Assembly: GCF_001435195.1 (NCBI RefSeq)
Contig: NZ_AZFQ01000050.1
Span: forward strand, 1 to 64,000
Direction of reading: 5' to 3'
DNA: 64,000 nt
Source: Liquorilactobacillus satsumensis DSM 16230 = JCM 12392
GTDB taxonomy: Bacteria; Bacillota; Bacilli; Lactobacillales; Lactobacillaceae
Shown piece after piece: positions 25,675 to 35,664 of the stretch; the first letter of the stretch is position 1, and the number at the start of each line of letters is the position of its first letter. The notes under the pieces were generated by a model. It was not told the origin of the DNA. It was given only the letters and a program-made list of their open reading frames with translations, and ran no database searches. A program made the position numbers and the translations under genes.

Positions 25675-26474
25675 TGGGAAAAAGTCAAAGGAGAACTCTT
25701 GGGGGAAAATATGGCTGGCTTTTCTGGGCATTAATGCTCTTGTTTATCTATCTGTGGACAATTACAGGTCTTTCTTTTTCTGGAATCCAGGCTTCTGCTG
25801 GAGAGGTGACACGTTCGATTATTAATGGCTTATTTCATCCAGACTGGGCATATGTTTATGATGGTTCGGGTGAAGATTTACTTTCTTTAATTCTGCAGAC
25901 TTTGGCGATTGCTTTTTTAGGAACCTTCGTATCTGCGATCTTAAGCGTTCCATTTGCATTTTGGGCAGCAAGAGAGCGCCGAAAAAATAAAATGCATTGG
26001 CGTTCAACCAGTGGAAAATTCACGTTGGTGTTTATTCGAACCTTTCCGGAATTAGTACTCGCTATTATGTTTATTAAAGCGGTTGGACCGGGGTCCTTTG
26101 CTGGTGTACTAGCAGTGTCAATTCATTCGATTGGAATGCTGGGCAAGCTGTTTAGCGAGGCTGTTGAGAATATGGATCGGGGTGTGGATGAAGCTTTAAC
26201 GGCTGCAGGGGGAGGTCGAGTTGATGTGCTTTGTTTAGCGACACTGCCGACAGTAATGCCTGAGTTTCTGTCATTTACGCTTTATCGGTTTGAAATCGCA
26301 GTTCGTTCCGCCTCCATTTTAGGAATGGTTGGGGCAGGAGGGATCGGAACCCCACTATTATTTGCAATCCAAACCCGTTCATGGTCAAGAGTGGGAATAA
26401 TTCTATTAGGAATAATCATTATGGTGACAGCCATTGATTGGCTTTCAGGAACACTCAGAAAGAAGTTGGTGTAA
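25671..26474 (+). CDS. phnE: Phosphonate-type ABC permease 2 (PhnE-like)
   Basis: A 267-residue second PhnE-type permease, with LILQTLAIAFLGTFVSAILSVPFAFWAARE, the loop EALTAAGGGRVDVLCLATLPTVMPEF and GMVGAGGIGTPLLFAI. It is coupled by overlap to the first and probably forms a heterodimer with it. Its stop is immediately followed by the ATG of the nucleotidase gene, with no spare base, so all belong to one transcript. Confidence 0.9.
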   Translation: MMGKSQRRTLGGKYGWLFWALMLLFIYLWTITGLSFSGIQASAGEVTRSIINGLFHPDWAYVYDGSGEDLLSLILQTLAIAFLGTFVSAILSVPFAFWAARERRKNKMHWRSTSGKFTLVFIRTFPELVLAIMFIKAVGPGSFAGVLAVSIHSIGMLGKLFSEAVENMDRGVDEALTAAGGGRVDVLCLATLPTVMPEFLSFTLYRFEIAVRSASILGMVGAGGIGTPLLFAIQTRSWSRVGIILLGIIIMVTAIDWLSGTLRKKLV

Positions 26475-28025
26475 ATGAAAATTCAAATCTTATCAACAAG
26501 CGATGTGCATGGATTTGTTTTTCCAACTAACTTTAGTACTCGAAATGATTACCATCCTTGGGGGTATCTAAAAGCTGCACAGGTGATCAAAGAGCAACGT
26601 GCAGCAGCAGACGTGACTTTTTATATTGAAAATGGAGATTTTTTGGAAGGTTCTCCGATGGCGGCGTTTGCGCATCAAACTATGCAACACCACGCCTACT
26701 TTAAAGAATTTGGCGAGCTGCTGAATAAATTTCAGGTGGATTGTGGAGTTTTAGGAAATCATGAATTTAACTACGGGGAAGACTATCTTACAAAAGTGCT
26801 CGCTGACAGAAATTATCCGATTTTGGGAGCAAATTTGGATAAAGAGGGCAATCAAATTCTTGATGCACCTTATCAAATAATCACTAAAAAGGGAGTTAGT
26901 GTCGCTTTTTTGGGATTGACAACGCAATATATCCCACACTGGGAACAGCCGAAAAATATTAAAGGATGGCACTTTGAAGCGGCCGTTACAGCTGCTAAAA
27001 AATGGGTCCCGTTTTTACAGACACAAGCCGATCTTGTTGTAGTGGCATATCATGGTGGGATAGAATGTGATCCAGTTACGGGGGCTGCAACTGAACCACA
27101 AACTGGCGAGAATGAAGGGTATCGGTTGCTAGCTGAAGTTCCCGGAATAGATGCGCTAGTGACAGGACATCAACATCGACAGCTTGCAACTCATATTCTG
27201 GGTGTTCCAGTTACCCAACCGGGTTATCGTGGCGAGCGTGTGGGCTGTATTACACTAGACTTGGATGAGGGCGGACGGATTGCACACAGTCAAGCGCAAT
27301 TGCTAAGTACGGCAACAGCCGCCTTGGATGCTGAAACCACCACTGCACTGAGGTCTTGGTATTGCGCGACACAAGACTGGCTAGATCAGCCGCTTGCGAA
27401 GATCGAGGGCAATATGCGGCTTAAGGATCATTTGCAGGCTCGGTTAGCTGGCCATCCTTATCTTGAATTTGTTAATCAAGTCCAAATGGAGGCTACTGGG
27501 ACGAAGATCGCAGCGACTGCTCTTTTTTCAGATGAAGTCCAAGGTTTCAATAACCTAGTTACAATCCGTGATGTGATCAATAGCTATATTTTTCCCAACA
27601 CTTTAGTAGTAGAAGAGGTTTCAGGTGAAGAGTTGACTCAAGCACTTGAACGTTGTGCTGCTTTTTTTGAACTTCGCAATGATGGGAGTGTAGGCATTGC
27701 GGCTAATTTCTTGGAGCCCAAACAGCAGTTATTTAACTATGATTATTACAGTGGCATTGACTATACTTTTGATTTAACCCAACCGGTTGGTAAAAGAGTT
27801 AAAAATTTAGTGTTCCATGGAAAAAAAGTCAACAAAGAAACTCGGTTGAAAGTCACCTTGAATCAGTATCGAGGTGTCGGTGGGGGAGACTATCCGATGT
27901 TTGCGGCTAATAAAATTATCGCTAGTGATGAGCGTGAAGTTGCACAACTGCTGATTGCTTATTTACAACGGCATCCTAAATACATAGCAGTGACACCACA
28001 TAATCTTCATGTCATTACCAAGTAG
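26475..28025 (+). CDS. Cytoplasmic 5'-nucleotidase / cyclic-nucleotide phosphodiesterase (UshA family)
   Basis: A 516-residue two-domain metallophosphoesterase. The metal motifs are STSDVHGFVF (residues 7-16), ENGDFLEGSP near 56, GNHEFNYG near 95 and TGHQHRQ near 235. The C-terminal nucleotidase domain has FNNLVTIRDVINSYIFPNTL near 365 and YRGVGGGDYPMF near 470. Unlike UshA or YfkN, there is no signal peptide or cell-wall anchor, so it acts inside the cell. Being last in the phn operon, it may release phosphate from an imported phosphoester. Confidence 0.85.
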   Translation: MKIQILSTSDVHGFVFPTNFSTRNDYHPWGYLKAAQVIKEQRAAADVTFYIENGDFLEGSPMAAFAHQTMQHHAYFKEFGELLNKFQVDCGVLGNHEFNYGEDYLTKVLADRNYPILGANLDKEGNQILDAPYQIITKKGVSVAFLGLTTQYIPHWEQPKNIKGWHFEAAVTAAKKWVPFLQTQADLVVVAYHGGIECDPVTGAATEPQTGENEGYRLLAEVPGIDALVTGHQHRQLATHILGVPVTQPGYRGERVGCITLDLDEGGRIAHSQAQLLSTATAALDAETTTALRSWYCATQDWLDQPLAKIEGNMRLKDHLQARLAGHPYLEFVNQVQMEATGTKIAATALFSDEVQGFNNLVTIRDVINSYIFPNTLVVEEVSGEELTQALERCAAFFELRNDGSVGIAANFLEPKQQLFNYDYYSGIDYTFDLTQPVGKRVKNLVFHGKKVNKETRLKVTLNQYRGVGGGDYPMFAANKIIASDEREVAQLLIAYLQRHPKYIAVTPHNLHVITK

Positions 28026-28080
28026 ATGTTAAGTTAAAAATCTTCACTGCTGCACTAAACTACCCATCAGGCAACCAAAA

Positions 28081-28162
28081 AACAGGACAATAGCATGCAG
28101 CGTAAGCGTTAATTTGAACTGCTTAATAAGCTCAAATTAAGCTGACTGCTATTGTCCTGTTT
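28081..28162. terminator. Long bidirectional terminator
   Basis: AACAGGACAATAGCA pairs perfectly with TGCTATTGTCCTGTT, and an inner TTAATTTGA/TCAAATTAA extends the stem. It separates the phn operon from the convergent msrB gene. Confidence 0.9.
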
Positions 28163-28263
28163 ATTTGCTTTTAAAAATACGCGGCGTATCCAGGTTTTAT
28201 TTTGGAGATTAATACAGGCGATTTCTGGTTAGTAGAAGATACTGTGCTCTAGTTGCGTAATTT

Positions 28264-28698
28264 TTAGGTGAATAATTTTTTAAAAGTGCCATAACCCGCT
28301 GCTTGTAGTTGAGAAACCGGGATGAAACGTAACGCAGCTGAGTTAATGCAATACCGCAACCCGCCTTTGTCTTGCGGACCATCCGTGAAAACATGCCCTA
28401 AATGAGAATTGGCATCTTGACTGCGAACTTCGGTGCGCTGCATTCCAAGTGACCAGTCGGCACCTTCTTTAATTGCGTTGCCTGCTAGCGGTTTTGTGAA
28501 GGATGGCCAGCCACAGCCAGCATCATACTTGTCTTTTGAGCTAAAGAGCGGTTCACCGCTGACAATGTCAACATAAATTCCCTCTTCGTAAAAATCATCA
28601 TATTTACCGGAGAATGGCTGTTCAGTTGCTGCTTCTTGGGTTACTGCAAATTCTTCAGGTGAAAGACGTTTGCGTAATGCCTCTTTGCTTTCTTTCAT
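28264..28698 (-). CDS. msrB: Peptide methionine-(R)-S-oxide reductase
   Basis: A 144-residue MsrB. It has FEEG-like [30 protein letters not shown], the substrate-pocket [10 protein letters not shown] and catalytic Cys117 in [11 protein letters not shown]. The CxxC pairs that bind structural zinc in some MsrBs are absent. It reduces methionine-R-sulfoxide in oxidised proteins using thioredoxin. The start is preceded by GTGAGGT. It is followed upstream on the same strand by ogt. Confidence 0.92.
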   Translation of the reverse strand: MKESKEALRKRLSPEEFAVTQEAATEQPFSGKYDDFYEEGIYVDIVSGEPLFSSKDKYDAGCGWPSFTKPLAGNAIKEGADWSLGMQRTEVRSQDANSHLGHVFTDGPQDKGGLRYCINSAALRFIPVSQLQAAGYGTFKKLFT

Positions 28699-28778
28699 TT
28701 TAATAACCTCACTTTTTAAGCAGACGTGTACATTTCAAACAAAATTCAAACGACCACCAGTACCAGACTTAAGCCTTG

Positions 28779-29300
28779 CTATTTTAACTTTTCAGCGAGT
28801 GGCATGCCCAATTCAAGCTCCAGCAACTGGGCTTTTTTGGCGAGTCCGGCAGCATAGCCGGTAAGTTTTCCGGTGCTGCCAATAATCCGGTGACAAGGAA
28901 TTAAAAGTGCAATCGGATTGTGTCCCACCGCACCGCCGACTGCTTGGGCAGAGAGCGAACGACGGTGTAGCCGCGTAGCTAACGTTTGTGCAATTTGACC
29001 ATAAGTTCGTGTCTGACCATATGGAACTTCTTGTAAGACAGCAAGAACAGCCCTTCGAAAAGCAGTTACTTGGGGGAAGAGTGGAATTTCAGCTGGACTT
29101 GGATTTTTAGATAAAAAATACGCATCAAGCCAGCGGGTAACTTGCTTTAAGACGGAAGTTTCTTGAAGCTGAACTGGTTGTCCAGTAATCGTTGCCTGAT
29201 AATATTTTTGTCCTTTAAACCATAAGCCAACTAAAGCAGTTTCGTTACTGACAAGTGTGAGCTCACCTAGAGGAGAGTGGTATGATTGTTGGTAGAGCAT
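28779..29300 (-). CDS. ogt: Methylated-DNA--protein-cysteine methyltransferase
   Basis: A 173-residue O6-alkylguanine transferase. The acceptor Cys136 sits in IPCHRIIGSTGKLTGYAAGL, and FRRAVLAVLQEVPYGQTRTYGQIA is the DNA-binding helix region. The start MLYQQSYHSP follows AAGGAGG; the upstream 14 codons of the open frame have no site. It removes alkyl groups from guanine O6 in a suicidal reaction. It lies 80 bases upstream of msrB on the minus strand. Confidence 0.92.
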   Translation of the reverse strand: MLYQQSYHSPLGELTLVSNETALVGLWFKGQKYYQATITGQPVQLQETSVLKQVTRWLDAYFLSKNPSPAEIPLFPQVTAFRRAVLAVLQEVPYGQTRTYGQIAQTLATRLHRRSLSAQAVGGAVGHNPIALLIPCHRIIGSTGKLTGYAAGLAKKAQLLELELGMPLAEKLK

Positions 29301-29488
29301 ATGCAACCTCCTTGAGAAGAATTTTAAATGGGTACTGTTCACTTTCTAATTAAATCCGATTAAGCATTAACTTGCAATTGATATGCTATTATTAAAAAGA
29401 AGCGCTATGTTTAAAGCGTCTTTTAGACAACTGAAAATTTGCGCAAGCTGCTGGGAGTAAGCAAAAATGCAGTTTGATTTTAGCGCAC

Positions 29489-29524
29489 AAAAAAATCCGC
29501 ACGTAATCAAAGTTACACTGCGGA
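29489..29524 (-). terminator. Terminator of the tRNA-Ala transcript
   Basis: On the minus strand TCCGCA and TGCGGA pair, with an inner GTAA/TTAC, and are followed by seven T. It lies 12 bases after the tRNA 3' end. Confidence 0.8.
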
Positions 29525-29535
29525 GAAAATTTAAA

Positions 29536-29608
29536 TGGATCATGCCGGACTTGAACCGGCGACCTCCTACATGCGAAGCAGGCGCTCTCCCAACTGAGCT
29601 AATGACCC
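29536..29608 (-). tRNA. tRNA-Ala (anticodon CGC)
   Basis: A 73-base cloverleaf on the minus strand. The acceptor GGGTCAT pairs with ATGATCC and includes G3-U70, the alanine identity pair. The anticodon stem CCTGC/GTAGG holds loop TTCGCAT with anticodon CGC, and the T-loop is TTCAAGT in a GCCGG/CCGGC stem. The discriminator is A and CCA is not encoded. Anticodon CGC reads GCG codons. Confidence 0.95.
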
Positions 29609-29724
29609 AAACAATGTACAATGATACCACATTTGGGAAAATATACAATATCACGTTGATAATTTGGGACATTAAAAAATAAATTAATAAATAACACGGA
29701 TATTTGAAAAAGGGGAAAAGATTT

Positions 29725-31821
29725 ATGGAGGTTATTTACACAATTTTATTACTGATTTTTGGAGTGATTATCGCTAACTTCCTAGCACAGCGCTGGAACT
29801 TTTTTCCACGTGCTATCTGGCAAATCTTAGCTGGGGTTTTAATTGCACTGGTTCCTGCTTTTTCCGGTTTAGAAGTGAAACTAGACCCAGAATGGTTCAT
29901 GGCACTCATAGTTGCACCACTTCTTTTTTGCGAGGGGCAACAGACTAATGGACGGGTCTTTTCTAAAAATTTTAGAACGATTCTGAGTTTAGCTGGAGTT
30001 TTAGCAGTATTAGTAATGACACTACTGACCTTAACAATGAAGCTTACACTTGCTTGGAGTTGGGGCGCTGCCCTTGCGCTAGCTGCAATTATTACCCCAA
30101 CGGATGCGACTGCTCTTGGATCTGTTAAGAATGGCTTTGAAATGCCCTTGAAAGTGGAACATCGATTGACACTAGAGTCAATGTTTAATGATGCAACCGG
30201 ATTAGTGGGCCTGCAGTTGGCAAGCGTGGTGGTCTTAACGGGTCATTTATCACCGTTGATGAGCGTGGGCAATTTTCTAATGGTTTCTATCGGCGGCGGA
30301 ATTTTTGGAATCGGCGTGACCTTTTTGTTGATTCAAATGCGAAAGGGGTTATTAAAGAGGCGTTATGATGATATTACCAGTCATGTTTTACTACAACTTT
30401 TTACACCATTAGTGATTTATGTAGCTGCTGAAAACTTGCACTTATCAGGTGTGATTGCTGTTGTCATGGCAGGTATTTTCCATCATGAAGAACAAGAAAG
30501 AACTTTGTTGGTAGCAGCGCAGATGAACAACTTGCTACAACAACTTTGGAGTTTATTAACGGAGCTGCTCAATGGAATTGTTTTTGTAATTTTGGGTGTT
30601 AGTCTTGTCCCAATCTTTAGCAGGAACCTTGTACAACGGCAGTGGCTGCTTTTTCTTGGATTGAGTATGGGTTTATACCTGTTAATGACATTTATTCGTT
30701 TTGTTTTTGAATTATGCACACTTTCGAAAAAAAAGGCTGCCAGAATTAAAAATTCTTTGATTTTTGCGCTTGGAGGAGTTCATGGGACAGTTACATTAGC
30801 AATGGCATTGACCGTGCCATTAATGTTAAAAACAAGCAAAAGCACCACTTGGTATGACAATCTAGTCACGCTTGCAGCTTTAGTAATCCTAATAAGCTTA
30901 TTCGTCCCCCTTATTTTTCTGCGTTTCTTACTGAAGAAAGAGGCACAGGCGTACACTGAGGCGGAACTTGCTCAAGCCCGTACAGAAATTGTGAACGCCG
31001 CCTTTTCGTATATCAATGAGTTGGAGACTACTGGGGCAACTAAAGAACGTTTACGCTGGCGGGTAAAAACGCAATTAGGCTACGATGCGCAAAAATTCCC
31101 AGAACAGCGGCAGTGGCAGCAGATGTTAGGTGAGCTACAACGGCAGCGGGACACGGCTGTACAACAGGCAGTTGATGCTGGAAGCTTAAACGAAGACGGA
31201 CTTGTTTTATGGAATAAGCTAAAGCAATTCAATCTTGCGCTGCAAGGAAAAGAACGTATCGAAAAAGGATTTTTGAAACGTTTTTTAATTAGGAACAAAA
31301 GATGGCTTGTTAGAATTTTTTTGCGCTGGACGCTGAATTTTGAAAAAGACTATCCACGCTTGCAGGCAAAGCTAGCACGACTTGAACACCAGGTGAATAG
31401 AACAACTAGTGTACGAAGAAAACACAAACTGCAATTAAAGATTGAGAAGTATGCTAAAAAGATAGCTTTTTATAAGAAATATACAGATCGTAATAGAACT
31501 GAACAGTGGCGCAGTAACTTACAGCAACTGCAGCAGATTTTAGCACCGGTAGATAACAATTTTATTGCTGCAAAGGAACAAGCTGGGACAGATCAACAGC
31601 TGCTGATTGCACTTAAGCAGCTGGTAGGACATGAAGCAACTGCATTACAGCAGCAATTTGAAGCCCCAGTCCAAGAGAATACTGAGTTGCTTAAAGTTTT
31701 AAACTTTGAATTAGCCTTTCTCAACGAAGCACGCACAAATGAGTCTGGAATTAATCCAGCGGTGATAAAACATTTGGCTGATGAACTTATTTCCGCACAA
31801 AGTATTTTAATAGCGGTGTGA
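29725..31821 (+). CDS. CPA1-type Na+/H+ antiporter with long cytoplasmic tail
   Basis: A 698-residue antiporter. The first about 400 residues carry some 12 helices, including TPTDATALGSVKNG near 130 and ESMFNDATGLVGLQL near 155; the adjacent Asn-Asp is the ion-binding pair. The remaining ~290 residues form a charged, Gln-rich, probably coiled-coil tail with RKHKLQLKIEKYAKK. The start ATG 29725 follows AGGGG; a TTG 7 codons earlier is possible. It should exchange Na+ (or K+) for protons. It is monocistronic. Confidence 0.85.
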   Translation: MEVIYTILLLIFGVIIANFLAQRWNFFPRAIWQILAGVLIALVPAFSGLEVKLDPEWFMALIVAPLLFCEGQQTNGRVFSKNFRTILSLAGVLAVLVMTLLTLTMKLTLAWSWGAALALAAIITPTDATALGSVKNGFEMPLKVEHRLTLESMFNDATGLVGLQLASVVVLTGHLSPLMSVGNFLMVSIGGGIFGIGVTFLLIQMRKGLLKRRYDDITSHVLLQLFTPLVIYVAAENLHLSGVIAVVMAGIFHHEEQERTLLVAAQMNNLLQQLWSLLTELLNGIVFVILGVSLVPIFSRNLVQRQWLLFLGLSMGLYLLMTFIRFVFELCTLSKKKAARIKNSLIFALGGVHGTVTLAMALTVPLMLKTSKSTTWYDNLVTLAALVILISLFVPLIFLRFLLKKEAQAYTEAELAQARTEIVNAAFSYINELETTGATKERLRWRVKTQLGYDAQKFPEQRQWQQMLGELQRQRDTAVQQAVDAGSLNEDGLVLWNKLKQFNLALQGKERIEKGFLKRFLIRNKRWLVRIFLRWTLNFEKDYPRLQAKLARLEHQVNRTTSVRRKHKLQLKIEKYAKKIAFYKKYTDRNRTEQWRSNLQQLQQILAPVDNNFIAAKEQAGTDQQLLIALKQLVGHEATALQQQFEAPVQENTELLKVLNFELAFLNEARTNESGINPAVIKHLADELISAQSILIAV

Positions 31822-31869
31822 CGGGTTCAATGCGGTAACCAAGATTAAGGTAAACTGATTAGTTAAAAA

Positions 31870-31921
31870 ATTGGAGTAACACATTGCTGGGGAGAACCTG
31901 TAAGCACTGTGATACTCCAAT
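31870..31921. terminator. Bidirectional terminator
   Basis: ATTGGAGTA pairs with TACTCCAAT, extended by CACA/TGTG, with a loop of about 26 bases and T/A runs on both sides. It separates the antiporter gene from the convergent osmolyte transporter operon. Confidence 0.85.
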
Positions 31922-31954
31922 CTTATTTTATAGACTGAAAATTTAACCGAGAGT

Positions 31955-32611
31955 CTAATCACTTGTTTGTGGACTGAGTTTGCGTTGAATAAAGCCAAGC
32001 AGCAAGTCTGAAATAATGGTCATTAAAGCGGTTGGTAGCGCACCAGCAAGAATAATGGCACCACCATTTGTAGCATTGGTTCCGCGGATAATGATATCGC
32101 CTAAACCTCCTGCACCCACGAATGCCCCAATTGCTGTAATTCCGATTGCAATTACCAACGCATTTCGAATGCCACCCATAATTACTGAAAAAGACAGTGG
32201 AAGTTCAATCAAGTAAAGAATCTGAAATTTTGTCATCCCCATTCCCCTACCAGAATCAAGGACATTTGCATCAACGCCTTGCATGCCGGCATAGGTATTT
32301 TTGATGATCGGAAGTAAGGAGTAGAGAAAGACGGTGGCAATGACGGTATTTACCCCAAGTCCTAAACCTAACATGATGATTGAGAGCATTGCGAGTGATG
32401 GAATTGTCTGGATTACATTGGCAATTCCAATCACAGTATCACTGAGTTTTTTTCTGCGTGCAATCAAAATACCAAGAGGAATACCTACAATCGCTGCAAA
32501 GAGCACACCATAAACTGAAATTAAGAAATGACGGGTGAACTGTTGTAAAACGAAAAAGCCGTTATGAGCAAAGTAATACCAAAATTGATCCCATGTACTC
32601 AGGCCTGTCAT
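31955..32611 (-). CDS. opuCD: Osmoprotectant ABC permease (OpuCD-like)
   Basis: A 218-residue permease with five to six helices. It has GIPLGILIARRKKLSDTVIGIANVIQTIPSLAMLSIIM and the EAA-type loop GRGMGMTKFQILYLIELPLSFSVIMGGIRNALV. It ends the four-gene operon. Its start overlaps the binding-protein stop by one base (TAATG). It pairs with OpuCB to import betaine, carnitine or choline. Confidence 0.88.
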   Translation of the reverse strand: MTGLSTWDQFWYYFAHNGFFVLQQFTRHFLISVYGVLFAAIVGIPLGILIARRKKLSDTVIGIANVIQTIPSLAMLSIIMLGLGLGVNTVIATVFLYSLLPIIKNTYAGMQGVDANVLDSGRGMGMTKFQILYLIELPLSFSVIMGGIRNALVIAIGITAIGAFVGAGGLGDIIIRGTNATNGGAIILAGALPTALMTIISDLLLGFIQRKLSPQTSD

Positions 32612-33543
32612 TAATTGTCATCTCCTTTAAAGTAATTGTGTTTTTCAAGAAATTGTTGGGCAACTACTGAAGGCTCCAACAAGTTATTATCAACCTCATA
32701 ATTTAAGGTTTGCATTGTCTTTAAATTTATTTTTCCATCTAAACGGTGCAATACTGGCGCAAGTTTAGGATATTTCTTGAGTAAAGAGTCATTGACGACC
32801 ATTGAGCAATTATAGGGTGGAAAGAAACGTTTATCATCTTTCAGAATTTTCAGATGATAGCTTTTAATTCTGCCATCGGTGGAGTAGCCAAGTACGGTTT
32901 CCATTTTACCCGCTTCAACAGCATCATAGACTAGCCCGATTTGCATCGGATATACGCGGCCAAAGCTAAAACCATAGTATTTGGTGAAGTCCTGATAGCC
33001 ATCACCCTTACGATTCATCCAAGAAGTATCGACACCGGCATTCAAACTGCTGGAAATTTTTTGCAGATCAGAAATATTGTTTAATTGGTGTTTTTGCGCA
33101 AAGGCTTGTGTGGTCATAAAAGCATAAGTATCCGCAAATCCGTATGAAGGGAACCAAGTTTGATGGTAGCGCTGCTTGAATTCTCGTTTTACAAGCCTTG
33201 AGGCTTTAGCAGGATCTTTAATGTTTGAAAGCTGTAAAACCCCGGTCAAATCGGTACCAGTATAGCGGGTTGCTGAAATATCGGCATCATGGCGCAGCAT
33301 TGCTTGATGTGCAACCGTTGAAGAACCCAGATTGTTGACTAACGAAATTTTATAGCCCAGTTCATGATTAATCAACTGACCTACGATATTGGCAATGATC
33401 TGTGATTCGGTGGAACTTTGAGAAGCAATTTTAATTGTATTTTTATCAGAACCACTTACGCCGGGAAGACCACAGCTAGTTAACAACATTGGACAAATGG
33501 CGAGAAAGAAGACTAACATGATTTTTTTTAAATATTTGGACAT
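32611..33543 (-). CDS. opuCC: Osmoprotectant-binding lipoprotein (OpuCC-like)
   Basis: A 310-residue lipoprotein with lipobox LTSC at the end of its signal peptide. It has KIASQSSTESQIIANIVGQLINHELGYKISLVNNLGSS and the YTGTDLTGVL segment typical of OpuCC/OsmX proteins. The exact osmolyte cannot be read. It lies between the two permease genes, 13 bases after OpuCB. Confidence 0.88.
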   Translation of the reverse strand: MSKYLKKIMLVFFLAICPMLLTSCGLPGVSGSDKNTIKIASQSSTESQIIANIVGQLINHELGYKISLVNNLGSSTVAHQAMLRHDADISATRYTGTDLTGVLQLSNIKDPAKASRLVKREFKQRYHQTWFPSYGFADTYAFMTTQAFAQKHQLNNISDLQKISSSLNAGVDTSWMNRKGDGYQDFTKYYGFSFGRVYPMQIGLVYDAVEAGKMETVLGYSTDGRIKSYHLKILKDDKRFFPPYNCSMVVNDSLLKKYPKLAPVLHRLDGKINLKTMQTLNYEVDNNLLEPSVVAQQFLEKHNYFKGDDN

Positions 33544-33556
33544 CTTCTCACCCTCC

Positions 33557-34186
33557 TTAGGTCCTTTGATTAATTGGAGTTAAGGTCTTCTCCAATTTAC
33601 CGAGTGAAAAATCAACGACGATTGCCATGATCGCAACTGGAATGGTCCCACCAATAATCAAATCAGGTTGAAAGAGGTTCAAGCCATTAAAAATCAAGTC
33701 ACCTAAACCGCCGCCACCAATGTAAGAAGCCAACGTTGCCCATGAAATCACATAAACTGCTGACAAACGAATCCCCGCCATAATAACTGGCATCGCAATC
33801 GGAATTTCGACATGTCTGATTGACTGCAAATTAGTCATCCCCATTCCTTTGACACTGTCTTTAAGCTGGGGATCAACTTTTTCCATTCCAATGTAAGTAT
33901 TTCTAAGAATCGGTAAGAGTGAATAAATGAAAAGAGCAACGATGGCCGGTAGTTTGCCAATTCCAAAAAGAGGAATCATTAGTGCCAGCAAGGCTAGAGA
34001 AGGGACTGTCTGAAGCATACCGGCAATTCCAATGACTATTTTGGCTGTTCGCGGAGCTCGCGTAAGTAAGACACCTAAGGGCACTGCAACAGCTATTCCA
34101 AAGAAAAGAGCGAGTGCCGAGGTATAGAATTGTTCCCAGGTCTTAAAAATAAGCTGACTGCCGTATTCATTCAAAAAATCAAGCAT
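33557..34186 (-). CDS. opuCB: Osmoprotectant ABC permease (OpuCB-like)
   Basis: A 209-residue permease with [36 protein letters not shown] and the loop [36 protein letters not shown]. The start MLDFLNEYG follows GGGAGG and overlaps the end of the ATPase gene by 8 bases. It works with OpuCD. Confidence 0.88.
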   Translation of the reverse strand: MLDFLNEYGSQLIFKTWEQFYTSALALFFGIAVAVPLGVLLTRAPRTAKIVIGIAGMLQTVPSLALLALMIPLFGIGKLPAIVALFIYSLLPILRNTYIGMEKVDPQLKDSVKGMGMTNLQSIRHVEIPIAMPVIMAGIRLSAVYVISWATLASYIGGGGLGDLIFNGLNLFQPDLIIGGTIPVAIMAIVVDFSLGKLEKTLTPINQRT

Positions 34187-35381
34187 CCTGAGCACCTCCC
34201 TGTTTTAATGCAGGACTCGTGGGAGCTGCAGTGTCATTTTTTTCACCCCAGATAATGTCATAGACCATGTCAACCAGAGCTGAGCGGGTCACAATTCCAC
34301 ATAATTTGTTATTTTGATCAACGACTGGAACGTATTTAAGTCCTTGTTTTAAAATCCGATCAGCGCTATTACGAATCAAAGTAGTTGTAGTAATTCGAAA
34401 AATTTTAGTATTTAGAATATCAGATACACTAGTTGCGCGACGATTGCTTGAATCAAGAGCGAGTGATTCGAGATCGATATAGCCTTTTAAGTGGTCTTCA
34501 TCATCTGTAACTAAGAGCGTATCAACGCGACGTTCGCGCATTAGCTGAATGGCACTCCTTAACGAGCGGCCTAAGGTGATTGAAACTGGATCTTTCAGCA
34601 TAATTTGAGCCGCAGTAGTGACGTCTGCACGTGCTTGCAGCATTCTTTCTTCACCAATCAGTTTTCTGACAAATTCATTTGCTGGATGACGCAGTAATTC
34701 TTGTGGAGAAGCTGCTTGGACAATCTTTCCTTCGTCCATGACAACAATGTTAGTGGCAAGTTTGAGTGCTTCGTCCATGTCATGAGTTACAAAAACGATT
34801 GTTTTTTTTAGATCTTCTTGCAGACTCTTGACAAGTTCCTGCAGGCCTTCACGTGTGATCGGATCTAAGGCACCAAAAGGTTCATCCATTAAGATTAAGT
34901 CTTGATCAGCTGCTAGTGCACGAATAACACCGATTCGCTGCTGCTGTCCACCGGAAAGTTCAGCAGGATAACGTTCTAAGAAATTTTCAGGTAATTCCAC
35001 GAGCTTAATCAGCTCACGTGCTTTAGCTTGCTTTTTATTTTCCGGCCATTTTAGCAGTTTAGGTACAATAGTAACGTTTTCATAAATGTTCATATGTGGA
35101 ATCAACCCGATATTTTGAATAACATAACCAATTTTTTTACGGAGTTTAACGGGATCGATTTTGTGAATATTCTGTCCTTTATAAATAATTTCTCCGCTGG
35201 TCGGCTCAATCATGCGGTTCAGAGTTCGCATCGTAGTAGTCTTACCTGATCCTGAAGTTCCGATTAGACAGATAAAGTCGCCCTTATTAATAGTCAGGTT
35301 GATGTTGCTAATCGCAGCATTGCCACCTTTATAAATTTTACTAACGTCTTTTAAGATGAGGAGCGGTTCTTCTTTTGCCAT
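34179..35381 (-). CDS. opuCA: Osmoprotectant ABC ATPase with tandem CBS domains (OpuCA-like)
   Basis: A 400-residue ATPase. Walker A is GTSGSGKTT near residue 38, signature LSGGQQQR near 137 and Walker [13 protein letters not shown] near 157. A C-terminal part of about 130 residues has two CBS repeats ([46 protein letters not shown]). CBS domains of OpuA/OpuC proteins sense ionic strength or bind cyclic di-AMP. The start MAKEEPLL follows AAGGAGG; 27 codons upstream lack a site. It is the first gene of the operon. Confidence 0.9.
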   Translation of the reverse strand: MAKEEPLLILKDVSKIYKGGNAAISNINLTINKGDFICLIGTSGSGKTTTMRTLNRMIEPTSGEIIYKGQNIHKIDPVKLRKKIGYVIQNIGLIPHMNIYENVTIVPKLLKWPENKKQAKARELIKLVELPENFLERYPAELSGGQQQRIGVIRALAADQDLILMDEPFGALDPITREGLQELVKSLQEDLKKTIVFVTHDMDEALKLATNIVVMDEGKIVQAASPQELLRHPANEFVRKLIGEERMLQARADVTTAAQIMLKDPVSITLGRSLRSAIQLMRERRVDTLLVTDDEDHLKGYIDLESLALDSSNRRATSVSDILNTKIFRITTTTLIRNSADRILKQGLKYVPVVDQNNKLCGIVTRSALVDMVYDIIWGEKNDTAAPTSPALKQGGAQDA

Positions 35382-35612
35382 CTTGATCCTCCTTGAATAA
35401 GGTTGAAACCAGAGTATGGTAGTGGCTTCCAACCTTGAATTTTGTATGAATCGAACTTGCAATTCAGCTGCAGGTATTTAGCTATTCAAACTTCATTAAT
35501 TATTTTAAGGTTAGCATAAAAAGAGAAGTGCGCCTAAAGATACGAATTTACTGAGAATATATTAGCGAAATAGTTTTATTGTAAATTTCTTTGAAAAGAG
35601 CGTGCACGGTTA

Positions 35613-35654
35613 ATAAAAAAGCAAAAACTGTGTCGGAGCACTGCAGTTTTTGCT
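35613..35654 (-). terminator. Terminator of the GT4 gene
   Basis: On the minus strand AGCAAAAACTG pairs with CAGTTTTTGCT across a 13-base loop and is followed by six T. It lies 11 bases after the stop of the glycosyltransferase gene. Confidence 0.85.
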
Positions 35655-35664
35655 GAACTTTCGA

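Noticed and set aside
29367..29672. 101-codon minus-strand frame over the tRNA
   Set aside because: It overlaps the tRNA-Ala gene and its terminator; the apparent protein is translated tRNA.
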